The translations under genes were made by a program, and so were the position numbers. A DNA stretch of 64,000 bases from Ophiobolus disseminans. Lineage: Eukaryota > Ascomycota > Dothideomycetes > Pleosporales > Phaeosphaeriaceae. Where the stretch lies: NCBI GenBank assembly GCA_010093685.1, contig MU006223.1, positions 1,032,495 to 1,096,494 on the forward strand, written 5' to 3'. The notes beneath the pieces are model-generated. The model ran no database searches. It saw nothing but the letters and a program-made list of their open reading frames with translations, and had not been told where the DNA came from. Position 1 is the stretch's first letter. Every line of letters starts with the position of its first letter. Of the stretch, positions 23,082 through 32,863 are shown piece by piece.

Positions 23082-23090
23082 ATCTGATAA
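23082..23090 (+). promoter_or_regulatory. Putative SreA-type GATA site 2 (ATCTGATAA)
   Basis: Exact match to ATCWGATAA near the middle of the divergent promoter. It sits beside a reversed GATAAG (CTTATC at 23071-23076), so the two GATA cores are about 10 nt apart on opposite strands, a paired arrangement often seen at GATA operators. Confidence 0.65.
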
Positions 23091-23543
23091 TCTGGAACGC
23101 GATCGACGCTGGGGCTGGGGTAAGCGAATTGGGTTAAGCCAGCGCTAGTGCGGGTAAGAGAATCTTGATACCATTTGGCGTTGCTTGGCGGCTGCTGGTC
23201 GTGAATGCCTCTCGAGGTTCCGAGATTGTGTGCCGCCTGGCGCGGCTGTGAGGTATTGGAAGGTGTCAGTGGCGATGGTGTGGGGATCATGGCTGAAGTC
23301 GAGATTGGCCTTTGGAGAAAAATTGATGCATCAGCAGCTGCAAAGACGGCCTGTGAAACTGATGCTGAGGTTGATCAGCCCACCCTGGTACGAACTCAAA
23401 TTGACGTGCAGAAGGGACTGGCGTGTCCCGAATTTCGGCGCCAACTAGCGCAACAGCACACGAGCATGAGGGCCAGACATTGGCCTTAGCGCTGGCCACC
23501 TTGAAATCTGATTAGATCCTCCCCCTCACCTTTTCTTCCTTCA

Positions 23544-23552
23544 TTATCAGAT
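23544..23552 (-). promoter_or_regulatory. Putative SreA-type GATA site 3 (ATCTGATAA, reverse)
   Basis: TTATCAGAT on the plus strand is the reverse complement of ATCTGATAA. It lies only about 45 nt upstream of the FTR1 start codon, so it probably falls in or next to the core promoter or 5' UTR. Confidence 0.6.
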
Positions 23553-23596
23553 TCTGAGGTATCAGTTTGTATTGTGCGAGCACTGAAAGCGACAAC

Positions 23597-25169
23597 ATGC
23601 CGCAGAACGTATTTGCCGTCCCTGGTAAGCCAACACGACACCTACGTTGCGTATTCGCGTTACTGATCATTATCCTAGTCTTCTTCATCTGCTTCCGCGA
23701 ATGTCTAGAGACGAGTATTATCGTCTCCGTTCTTCTCGCGTTTCTCAAGCAGACACTTGGTCCGGAGCATGATGCTGTTGTGCGGAAGAAGCTTGTTCGC
23801 CAGGTGTGTACCTTTTTCGACTACCTAGGTAGCCTACTTCCGACCCACCACTATGCTTTCCCCCCTTTGTCTCATACGATGCCTTCTACTGTCGTACTCC
23901 TTTGCCTTATGGTCAGTTTCCATTCACAATGAATCATGATCAGAGCAGCAGAAGTTGAGATGATTACTTGAAACTGGCAACACCACCAGCACCATTTTCT
24001 TCTCCTTCAACCCATCCACTATCCTTGACACTGCTTTTCCATGTCGGTCTCCGCTTTCTTCTCTGAAGTAGACCCCTGAATAGCAAACCTACCACATCAT
24101 ACCACCACATCACACCCTCCAGTCCACGACTAACCTCCCCCAGGTCTGGGCCGGCGTCGCCGCCGGCATCCTCATCTGCCTCATCATCTGCGCCGGCGTA
24201 ATCGGGACCTTCTACACCGCGGGCCGCAACTCCTTCGAAGCCGCCGAGAACATCTGGGAAGGCGTCTTCGGCATCGTTGCCTCCATCATCATCACCCTCA
24301 TGGGCGCCGCGCTGCTCCGCGTCTCGAAGCTCCAGGACAAGTGGCGCCTCAAGATCAGCAAGGTGCTCGAGAGCAAAGATTCGAAATTACCGGTCAAGGG
24401 CAAGCTTAAGCACTGGGGCGAGAAATACGCTATGTTTATACTGCCGTTTATTACGGTGTTGAGGGAGGGCATTGAAGCTGTGCTGTTCGTCTCCCATACC
24501 CTTACCCACATCCAATTCCCATTTTAATACTCCAACCAGGTTCATCGCAGGCGTTGGTCTCGGCTTGCCCGCAACTTCCTTCCCCCTCGCCATCCTGACC
24601 GGCTTCGGCGCCGGCGCGCTCGTCGGCTACCTCATCTACAAGGGCGGCAACAAGACGTCTCTGCAAATCTTCCTCGTCGTGTCCACATGCTTCCTGTACC
24701 TCGTTGCTGCGGGCTTGTTCTCAAAGGGCGTGTGGAACCTCGAGCAGGACGCTTGGAAACGGCTCGCGGGCGAGGGCGCGGCAGAGGCGGGTGCGGGGCC
24801 GGGGAGTTATGATATTAGGAACAGCGTGTGGCATGTTAACGTAAGTGTGTTGATAGGTGTGTCTGTAAAAAAGGTGCTAATTTATGGTAGTGCTGCTCGC
24901 CGCTCGAGAATGGAGATGGCGGATGGGGTATCTTCAATTCGTTGTTTGGGTGGCAGAACAGTGCGACATACGGGTCTGTCATTTCGTACAACCTGTACTG
25001 GCTCGTTGTCATCGTTGGCTTCCTGTTCCTGGGCTGGAAGGAGAGCAAGATGATTGTCGGCGCGGACGATGAGGTTAGTGAGACGTCCAGTGGACATCAG
25101 GAGCTCGCGGGGAAGAAGACGAGTGCGGAGGGTGTCATGGTTGGGACTGATGTCAGGGAGGTCAAGTAA
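23597..25169 (+). CDS. FTR1: Ftr1 high-affinity iron permease
   Basis: Five exons: 23597-23624, 23679-23803, 24144-24484, 24540-24840 and 24891-25169; 357 residues. Phase is kept at every junction. The iron-binding REXLE motifs are present as RECLE (16-20) and REGIE (158-162), each in a TM helix, as in Ftr1 proteins; about seven TM helices are visible. The late text HVNCCSPLENGDGGWGIFNS and YNLYWLVVIVGFLFLGWKES is typical of the family's last extracellular loop and helix. Ftr1 moves Fe(III) made by its partner ferroxidase across the plasma membrane; the FET3 gene is its divergent neighbour. Intron 2 is 340 nt, far longer than the others (50-55 nt), and contains a TACCTAGGTA palindrome. Intron 3 uses an unusual donor, GTTCGT; it is the choice that keeps REGIEAVLFIAGV in frame. 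Confidence 0.95.
23804..24143 (+). other. Unusually long second intron of FTR1
   Basis: A 340-nt GT-AG intron (GTGTGT...CCCCCAG) in a gene whose other introns are 50-55 nt. It contains the palindrome TACCTAGGTA at 23822-23831 close to the donor and pyrimidine-rich text. I found no ORF extension or snoRNA boxes. The branch site is probably CTAAC near 24129. Confidence 0.6.
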
Positions 25170-25308
25170 GACACGATGTTATGAGGCATGGCACAGATGT
25201 GCATGCTGTCTGTAATTCAAACCATGTGGTGAAGGGTATACGAATAAATACAAGGACGCCGAATTACTCCCTCTATCCAATCCTCCCTCTCGTGTGCTTT
25301 CGCGACAC

Positions 25309-25887
25309 TTATAGCACGAACACACCAAAGGCGGCCGCAGCACCTACACCCATGTACGCCTTGACCTTCTCTGCACTAGCCGCGCCGGTAGACTTCGCGC
25401 CCGCCGCTGTGCCCGTCTGAGACGGACCTGCAGCACTGCTCGTAATGCCCGCGACCTCGTTCGCGATGCCCTGCGCCTTAGCGTTGTTGGCGTCGTAGTA
25501 CGACTTGAGGTCGCTGGGCAGGGCAGAGTACCACGAAGGTGTCGCGGTGAGGATCTCGAACTGGCCGAGCTCGGTGACCTTCGCGGGCACGCTGAGGCTG
25601 GCGGTTGAGACGAAGTTGCGCAGGGCCGAGTTGGCAGACGAGGCGCGCGCAATCTCGGACGAGGGGAGCGATTTGGTCAAGTCGCCGATACGCGAACTTG
25701 CGACGGACAGGAGGGAGGAGACCTGGGATTGGATCTAGGTCTTGTTAGAAGGTAAATGGCGTGGGGTGAGCAGGATACCGACGTTGGACAAATCGATGTT
25801 CTGGATACTGGGCCTGGTGACGATGACGAAGTCAGCGGCCGCGATTGCGCTGAGCGCGGCGGCGAGGACAGTGTATTTGAGCTGCAT
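25309..25887 (-). CDS. Small GPI-type secreted cell-wall protein
   Basis: Two exons, 25887-25783 and 25734-25309, with a 48-nt intron; 176 residues. The N-terminus (MQLKYTVLAAALSAIAAADF) is a signal peptide. The middle is helical and Ser/Ala-rich with text like PSWYSALPSDLKSYYDANNA, found in a fungal family of small wall or surface proteins. The Ser/Thr/Ala-rich stretch TSSAAGPSQTGTAAGAKSTG is a likely O-glycosylated spacer. The extreme C-terminus is a hydrophobic tail (VGAAAAFGVFVL) suited to GPI attachment. No cysteines are present. The donor GTCGGT is weak but is the choice that keeps phase. It lies tail-to-tail with FTR1, 139 nt away. Molecular role unknown. Confidence 0.8.
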
Positions 25888-26538
25888 TGTCGGTGTATGT
25901 AGATGGTTGTTGTTGTGAGTGAAATGAAGTTGTTGAAGCTGTTGCGAGTGACGTTGAAGTTGAAAAGGTGGTGATTGAGTAAGCTAGCAATCACCTCCCG
26001 CGGATGGACCCTTCTCTTATGTGCAGATGGACCCTGACATCCCACTGCACAAAAATACCCATGTGGAGCGTGCTGACGACGTTACAGCCACATCTCATTT
26101 CCTGCGCCTGGGGCTCAGCTTGACACCTTCCAACGCCGTGCTTCTCTAACACTTCTTTCCCGATCAAACACAGCGCAGACTGTCCAATCGATATAGATCT
26201 TCGCCATCGTTCAAACGTGCTTCGATTTTGTGAAAGGGGAGTTGTCTAATCGCAACGTTGGATCGGCATTCTGCGTTTGGGCGATGGTGGGTCGTTCATG
26301 CAAGTGCGGCCGGGATTGGCGTTGCTCAGGGGCAAGCTAAGTCTTGGCAATATCGAAATTGGCCCCGCTCGGCGTTCAACTTCGTGGCTATGCCGTGAAC
26401 GTGATTGCATCGAGATACGCACCACCCCGTACCAAAAGATGAAACCATTCTGTGTTAGCAACCACTTTTTGGCGTAGCGCTGGCTATCCTCGGCTCCAAA
26501 ACAATCTCATTGTTTGTTACGGGGTGGTGTACATGAAC

Positions 26539-26548
26539 TACCTAGGTA
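26539..26548. repeat. Palindrome TACCTAGGTA, copy 3
   Basis: Perfect palindrome in the gap between the GPI-type wall protein and the RING gene. It lies 310 nt from copy 4. Confidence 0.6.
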
Positions 26549-26848
26549 AACTATTAAACGTAGCGAAGAGTTTACCTTCCACCTTGCTGATATCGACCAC
26601 AACACCGGACTATTTACAGGCACCTCACAGATTTACATATTCTTATCACGAAAATTAAGATTAAAAGTTCCCCAACGCCTTCAGATCTTCAGCCTCACAG
26701 GGTGGATCATCACAGCCATAAGAACACGCACAACCTGGAGTTGGTGTCAAAGCCTCAATACTTACGAGTAAGTAGACCTTCACAATGAGTCACAATATTT
26801 CAGGTGTTTCACAACATCTCGCGTCATGAGGCTTGAGACTGCCCAAGG

Positions 26849-26858
26849 TACCTAGGTA
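26849..26858. repeat. Palindrome TACCTAGGTA, copy 4
   Basis: Perfect palindrome extended by GG on its left (GGTACCTAGGTA), in the same non-coding gap as copy 3. Confidence 0.6.
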
Positions 26859-27024
26859 TGCATTGACTTGAATATCTAATTACCATTTACTTCTCAATTT
26901 CTAACTGCATCCTACGAAGAATTGAACGCCTAATCGTTAAGTCTAGCATGGACACACATCAACAAAGACACGCATCTGCTGTTCATGCTGTCGATTTCCC
27001 CGATAGATTATCGTACGATCTAAG

Positions 27025-27182
27025 AAATACTCGACCACTTTTCACAACCCTCATAGTCGACCCCCCCCCCCCCCCCTGACTGAGCCACTGATGATGGCAA
27101 AATTGTTTAAAGTACTCGACCACTTTTCACGACCCTCACTGTCAAGCCCTCCTAAATGAGCCATCAATAATTACAAGATTGT
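27025..27182 (+). repeat. Diverged tandem duplication with poly-C tract
   Basis: Two copies of a roughly 75-85-nt unit, at about 27025-27107 and 27109-27182. Both share TACTCGACCACTTTTCAC, then ACCCTCA, TGAGCCA and AATTGT/GATTGT in the same order. The first copy carries an uninterrupted run of 16 C at 27061-27076 where the second has only AAGCCCTCC. The expansion is therefore local to copy one. Confidence 0.6.
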
Positions 27183-27597
27183 ATAGAATCTAGTGCATGA
27201 TGGGGTATTATCCATCAGTCTCGTGGACTATTTTCCTCAGTTTCCATCTCGAGTCGCTTTATAACCTACGACCCGAAGCCATGTTTCTCGGAGACAGTAG
27301 AATAAGGGAGTATACATACCATCAAGCAGCAAGAGTGAATGCCCCACCTCGGTGAATCCTAGGTTCGACGAACAGCATCGCCGTAGTGACCATTTCGCGT
27401 GATGTTTGTACGAAGCAAGAAGCATTGTGAGCATGCAACACAATTACGCTCGCCCGGTCCACTCTTGCGTTCGCAAATCCAATCCGACCCTCCCCATTGA
27501 TATTCGGTCTTGATATCGTCCCCATCCACAAACCATTCTCAACTCTCATGTCACCTCACCGCAACCTTTCAAACAACCTCATATCAATTCGCTAATC

Positions 27598-28845
27598 ATG
27601 CCTCCTCCAGTCAGCGGCACAGCCTTCCTCGCCTCCCTACGCGCTACAAATGCCGAATGCGCCATATGTGACGAAAAGTTCTCCGATGAACATCCTCCAG
27701 TGCCCCTCCGCAGCTGTAGCCACATCTTCGGCAAGGAGTGTATCGAAAAATGGGCCCAATCGGACAACGCCCAACGAAACAAGTGCCCGACATGCCGAGC
27801 AGTTATGTTTGGGCAAGGAAATGAGCCAGCGCAGGCCGCCCAACAAGTACAGGCAACTCAAGTACAAGCTACCCAACCGGCACAAGATGTGGTCGTTGAA
27901 TACGTTCCAACCCCCGCAGAAATCGATGCCCGCACGATAGCCATACACGACCATTTCCTCGCCACGATGCCGCACCTGCGCTCCTTCAACCGCAAACTCT
28001 GGCGTCGCTGTTCGCGCACGTTGGCCCCGATGTACATCGCTGCGGGCAAGATGATCACGCTTGAGCTCGTCACCGCAGCACGCATCATGCTGGTCGAGCT
28101 GTTCCTGCATGTCGACTACTTCGAGGCGGACAGCAATCTCAACTACCGGCACGTGCTCGAGTGGTCGCTAGGTGGTCACGAGTTGTCCACAAAACTGGAT
28201 CGACGCTTGATGCAATGGGTCTTGTGCATGGTAATGCTGTGTCCCATTGTGCCAATGGAGATGAGCATCATCGAGGGGTGTTTCGCTCTCGTTCCCACTT
28301 TCAACCGTACGTTTGCATTCGACATAGTCAATGCCGCGGTCGAAGAGCCGTCGCTAGCTAATGCGCCGATTCTGCAGGTCATGACCATGTTGCTGGTTGA
28401 TGGGAGTGTGAATCACGTGCGTGCAGACCTCGGCGCGCAGTGGACTATTAATGCTCAACCGTCGGATGCCTTCCTCGAGCAGGCCGCCCGAGTAAAGGGC
28501 AAGTTGGGCAAGGCGTCGCGGAGCAAGAAGGAGTTGTATCGCCAGCTGAAAGTGCCTGGTGAGGAAATTGTCAAGTACTGGCAGGGAGGTGGAGAAGTGG
28601 CTTCGCCGGGTCTTCGGGATCGTGTGGGCAGCTTTTTTCGAAGCAATGAGCCTCGTAAAGTGCTCACTAAGCCTCCTGCGCGAGAGCAGCCGCGACGAAA
28701 TAGCGATGTGCCACCGCGCGGTAGCGAGTTAGTGCACTATCAGTCGACTGGACATGGTGGTCGGGAGCGCGATTTGCGCATCGAGCATCATCGTGGTCGG
28801 AGCGTGAATTTCATGCTCTTTGATTATACTTCTCGATGGCACTGA
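27598..28845 (+). CDS. RING-finger protein, possible E3 ubiquitin ligase
   Basis: Single exon, 415 residues, ATG at 27598. The RING lies at the very N-terminus: C21-x2-C24, then C40-x-H42, C48 and C63-x2-C66, with text CSHIFGKECIEKW. The residue where many RINGs have a fifth Cys/His ligand is Gly45, a variation seen in other fungal RING proteins, so E3 activity is likely but not certain. A Gln/Ala-rich linker (~80-98) follows, then a long helical domain (~105-340) with no motif I know, and a basic Arg-rich tail. RING E3s recruit an E2-ubiquitin conjugate to a substrate. No TM segments or localisation signals are evident. It is probably a lineage-restricted family. Confidence 0.8.
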   Translation: MPPPVSGTAFLASLRATNAECAICDEKFSDEHPPVPLRSCSHIFGKECIEKWAQSDNAQRNKCPTCRAVMFGQGNEPAQAAQQVQATQVQATQPAQDVVVEYVPTPAEIDARTIAIHDHFLATMPHLRSFNRKLWRRCSRTLAPMYIAAGKMITLELVTAARIMLVELFLHVDYFEADSNLNYRHVLEWSLGGHELSTKLDRRLMQWVLCMVMLCPIVPMEMSIIEGCFALVPTFNRTFAFDIVNAAVEEPSLANAPILQVMTMLLVDGSVNHVRADLGAQWTINAQPSDAFLEQAARVKGKLGKASRSKKELYRQLKVPGEEIVKYWQGGGEVASPGLRDRVGSFFRSNEPRKVLTKPPAREQPRRNSDVPPRGSELVHYQSTGHGGRERDLRIEHHRGRSVNFMLFDYTSRWH

Positions 28846-29172
28846 TGATCTCAGGGAATTAAACCAAGACAGGTCGGAATGAATACCTTTGGCCTCATAC
28901 GCAATAGTATAGGTATGGATGGCCCTGGTGTGAATATGAGATATGAATAAATCACGAAATAATGAGACAAAGCTGTTCCATAAATCCCAGGAAAGAATCT
29001 GGACTGGTACCTCGTGACTCTAACATTGCGTGGATGTTGAAATGCATAATCTTCAAGCTTCGAAAAGTCTAACATATAATTAGCGCCCAATCGCTCGGTA
29101 TCGAAAGCACAACAACAGCAGCACAATTACCACCCAAAACAAGCCCAAAAAGTCCTCCACCCATGTCCTTCC
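28846..29172. other. Intergenic between convergent genes
   Basis: About 330 nt between the 3' ends of the RING gene and the hydrolase/SnoaL gene. It should hold both 3' UTRs. No gene is seen. Confidence 0.5.
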
Positions 29173-30694
29173 TCACCAATCTTCAATCATATCATTTGCA
29201 TCCTCGGCCTCAACATCCATAACCTTCCTCGCCGCCTCACTTCCACTAACAGGGAGCATCTCCAGGCCCTTCTTCTTCGCCTCCTCGGGCACTTCATCCG
29301 GATCCAGCAACCCCACTTGGAACAGCACGCTCGCCTGGTCCCAATATATTCGTTCTGCCCACACTTTCCCGGCCCTGAACGCTACGATGCTCACCACCAC
29401 GATCTCGACTTTCTGGTTTGTGGGCGCTACTCCGGGCAGGATCCAGGGAATCTGGCATGTGTGCTTGAATTGTATGTATAGCTCGTCCACGATCTTGTCG
29501 ACGCCGATGGTGCGACTGATGAGGCGCATGTGAAGGGATGGCGGCGCGTCTTTAAGGAAGTAATCGCGGTAGAAGCGGCGCAGTTCTTCGCGACCATGGC
29601 CGCCAATCATCGTTGGTGTGAAGTTTACGGAGGGCGTAGGTTCTTGGACGTAGGTTTCGAGGAGCTTGTCGATGTTCTTGCCGCGGTATTTCTCTAGTTA
29701 TTGTCAGCGTCTAGTCCGACATGTCTGTGAAGACACCTGACGTACGTTCTTCATTTTCGTCCCAAACTTTCTCCAGATCGACTTCTGCGCTGAATCCTCT
29801 CCTGACCATGCTCAGACTTCGAGCCCATGCAATTGCATCTGCGACTGCATCGTACTCGTCCAGGTCGTGTTCGGCAAATCCTGCATCTACGCCCTCGTAT
29901 GTGAAGATTGGGTATGTGACCTTGCTTTGCTGGTTGCCTGCGCCAATTCCAGTGTTGATGCGCTTCTGCACTGTTCTTCGCTTTCCCTGTATACCTAACA
30001 CTTCTGGTCGTCGCACGACGCCAACTGTACTTTCATTACCAGGCGTTCCTTGCGCAAGGTGTACGAGGACTCGAAACGAGGCCGTGAAACGGTGGCGGGT
30101 GTCGGGAATTGTGGATGGATAGTACGCGATCAGGGAGCAGAGTTTCGAGGTCGCAGTTTTGGGTTCAGAGAATACGTCTAGACAGACGGCGGCTGCGTCG
30201 CCGAAGGCTGCATGTCTCGTCAGACGCTGATCCTTTTGGTGGTGGTCTGAAGTGTGCCGCGAAGGTACAGGCGGTACGCCGAGCTAAGAAAGGGCCGTAT
30301 ACCTACGATCGCGTATCGCTCCCCAATGCCCATGCTGTCGCCGAGCTTGTACAGCGTCTGCACATATTGCTTTCCGCCTTTCCCCATGGGCACATACTTG
30401 ACAATGAAGCCTTCGTCACGCCATGCGCGCATTGTTTCGATGTCGAAGTCCTCGTCCTCAGCTGTGATGTACAGGACCGGAGTACTGGATCTGAACGACA
30501 GCCAGCCGTTCCGGTCCGCTAGATATTGCAGGGCCATTAAAAAATCTGCGATCATGCAATTGTCGCTCGGCGCGCAGGAAATCCAGGCGATACTGAGGCT
30601 ATCGCGTGTTGTTTAAGGGGTACTGCTTCGCTGGGCTGGAGGAGTCGCAAGGGACGAGGGCGGTGGGTGGGTCAGGTGGACGCATAGTGGTCAT
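29173..30694 (-). CDS. Dienelactone-hydrolase-like plus SnoaL-like protein, one frame break near N-terminus
   Basis: Exons: first exon ending 30303, then 30207-29746 and 29693-29173, with introns of 95 and 52 nt, phase conserved. The first ~230 residues resemble a fungal alpha/beta-hydrolase of the dienelactone hydrolase group (text PVLYITAEDEDFDIETMRAW, IVAFGDAAAVCLD, YEGVDAGFAEHDLDEYD). The C-terminal ~170 residues form an NTF2/SnoaL-like domain (GGHGREELRRFYRDYFLKD, SRTIGVDKIVDELYIQFKHT, ERIYWDQASVLFQVGLLDP). The conserved N-terminus starts at ATG 30694 (MTTMRPPDPPTALVPCDSSS) but leaves frame in an A-run (TTT on the plus strand at 30612-30614); removing one base joins it to SLSIAWISCAPSDNC. 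Without that, translation could start at ATG 30555 and give 411 residues lacking the first strand. Substrate unknown; sequencing error versus real mutation is undecided. Confidence 0.75.
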
Positions 30695-31414
30695 GATATG
30701 AGTCGGTGTGGGTTCACCAAAGCCAGATCCTGCTGGCAAGGCGGGTTACATGAGGGGTTGGTGGAGCTGGAGATGTGCCGCTGTCCTCCAATTCGATTAA
30801 GGAAACGCCTCGGAGGGTTTAGCCTGATGACATCACTTCAGGCGATTACAGCTCGTGTTTCCACCCCAGAGCTCCGCGAATCATCAACCCCATGATCATC
30901 TCCAAGCCATTCATATTGTGGGCTACTTGAACCTGAAATAATTTGAGGACCATCTAGGGGCCATGCTGCTCTGTTCGCAAGCTCAAACACCATAGCTACA
31001 GCAAGAACAAGATATGTATTAAAATTGCTCCACTTCAGAACAGTGCTTCAAAGAATGGTGCCTGATTTCAAATTTAGATTGGGCCGATGCTGCGATGCGG
31101 CGAAAGTTGCGGTCAAATGTAAAGACGGCCGGGGTGTTCGTATCGCGCACAAGCACTCTTCCTCTTCCTTCACGCTTACTTGTTTAGTATCAGAGAAAAT
31201 TGAGACTGGTGTTGTACTCTTGACTGCGTCTATACTGTTACTCAACCATTTATTGGCTAAGTGAATACTACATCCTTCCTTCTACATATGCTACCCGCTC
31301 ATATGGCTCAGCCCTATGAGAACAACTTCTGGTATCGCTTCAACTCATCCTCCTGGCTTTCCTTAACTTCTTCATCGCTAGTTTCATTGTCATCCTTCCA
31401 AAGCGGTTTGGTCG
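30695..31414. other. Intergenic, 0.7 kb
   Basis: The promoter side of the hydrolase gene and the 3' side of the F-box locus. An ORF at 31025-31264 has no support. Nothing else is seen. Confidence 0.45.
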
Positions 31415-32863
31415 TTAGATTGCCATGGGTTTCATGAACCCGAAGGTCTCATTCGTGCGTCCGCCCGACATCATGAATGTTTCCACGACATCCGGATGAA
31501 GCCACTCACCCTGGTTCCATGTTGAGAGCTCTTCATCCGAAGAGGAAGTGTTTGCAGGGTCGGTCTCGGATCGTGCGATGCGAACAAACTTCATTCCTCC
31601 GTCACCCTTGTGGCCCACGACGACCCAGTAGCCGGACGCAGAGACCGAGAGTAAGGAAGAACCTTTTCGAAAGACTCGCAAAATCTTGCGTTGAGATCTC
31701 CATGTCCTTGATAGTGAGATGAAGGCGCTGTTTGTGCAACCGGGGAGCCGCATTCCGCGAAAAGGAACATCGGATCAGGTTCAGCTCTTGCAATTTTGGA
31801 AGCACGAGACCCCACTCACCGAGGGGCCAGAGATCTAGCCACCATGAATCCCATTTCTGTCCGCCCGTTAATGTTAACTTTGCTAGGTTTCCAGACCCAT
31901 AGCGTAGTTTTGAGAGATGCTCAACATCGGAGTCAAACCCTAAGGCATAACCGGGCCATCGTCGTGGCTCATAATGCAGAATCAGATGCATGGGGCCCTT
32001 TCCCAGCTCGACTTTGTCCTTCGCATTCAGCTTTATGAGGCCAGAATCTGTTGCGCCTTGGATTGTAAGAGTCTTGAGCTTGGTCAATACCGGTGGAAGG
32101 CCTTTGCCAGCAGATTGGACAGATACAGCATTCAGAGCCCGCTTCGCAAGATCCCAGTACGACTTGATATGGCTGTTGAGCTGCGTAGAAGCGCCATTGC
32201 TTGTAAGGTCATCTTGTCCTGCGAGCCAGACACGCCTGGAGGCGCGATCATCCCATAGCACCTTGGTCCACTTCTGGAGAGACTGCTTACGTGCCTGAAT
32301 TACAGTCGCAAAAGGAGTCTGGGCATCTGGTCCCACCGGCCGTGGATCCTTGAATCCTTGGTGCAAATGGATGCCCTTTAGGTTACAGAATCGTGGCAGT
32401 AATTGAGCAAAGAGGGCTCCGAGATTGTTATTGCGGTACGATTGCTGCATCTTATTCAGCTCGCCCCAGATATCCATTCCTTCATCCAGGAGAATATCTC
32501 GGGCTGCGGCGCTCATATCCTTATCTTCAGGTATGTATGGCCATTCCCGACCGCGCACATCTTCGAATACAAGAATCTTGACTTGGCCTGCCCACTTCTT
32601 TGAATGAGCTATCTCCTTAACCTTGGCAATGCTGCGCGGTGGAAGAAAAAACAGAGCTCCTCCACAAGATGCTCTTCGCCGATTTCAGCAAATGACTTGC
32701 ACGCACGGCGAAAGGCAGCGACGTCGCTCGTTCCGAGGTTGCTACAGATCTGATGCAAGACTTCGGCTGGGAGCGGACGAGGCTGGTACGAGTTGGCGTT
32801 AGGGGTTTGGAAGGACATTGTGCTGAGAACACCCTCAAGATTGGCCTCAGGCTTGTGTGTCAT
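31415..32863 (-). pseudogene. F-box protein gene with two single-base frame breaks
   Basis: Three overlapping frames line up as one protein of about 480 residues. The first (from ATG 32863; an alternative ATG lies at 32818) carries an F-box: RPLPAEVLHQICSNLGTSDV and FRRACKSFAEIGEEHLVEEL. It goes out of frame near 32625-32635, where CCAAGG needs one more A to read on into KEIAHSKKWAGQVKILVFED. The middle frame runs to ~31680. There AAAA (TTTT on the plus strand) has one A too many; dropping it joins LSK to GSSLLSVSASGYWVVVGHKG and the last frame to the stop at 31415. F-box proteins are substrate adaptors of SCF ubiquitin ligases. The C-terminal part is leucine-rich without clear LRR units. Both breaks fall in A-runs, so assembly error is possible; decay is equally possible in this large, fast-evolving family. 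Confidence 0.65.

Larger units (their letters stand above)
22705..23596. promoter_or_regulatory. Shared divergent FET3-FTR1 promoter
   Basis: The 892 nt between the two start codons control both iron genes. Perfect ATCWGATAA sequences lie at 22839-22847 (+), 23082-23090 (+) and 23544-23552 (-). Extra GATAAG half-sites lie at 22811-22816 and, reversed, at 23071-23076. In fungi this nonamer is the consensus for SreA/Sre1/Urbs1-type GATA repressors, which shut off iron uptake when iron is plentiful (established for that family). Binding here is inferred. One overlapping ORF (23205-23489) has no support. Confidence 0.75.
25888..27597. other. Gene-poor interval with AT-rich patches and repeats
   Basis: A 1.7-kb gap. 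It contains two perfect TACCTAGGTA palindromes (26539-26548 and 26849-26858), an AT-richer patch around 26600-26950, a diverged tandem duplication (27025-27182) with a run of 16 C, and the promoter of the RING gene. No coding frame is supported. Confidence 0.5.

Noticed and set aside
23205..23489. A 94-codon ORF in the FET3-FTR1 promoter
   Set aside because: No motifs. Its position between divergent starts fits regulatory DNA better.
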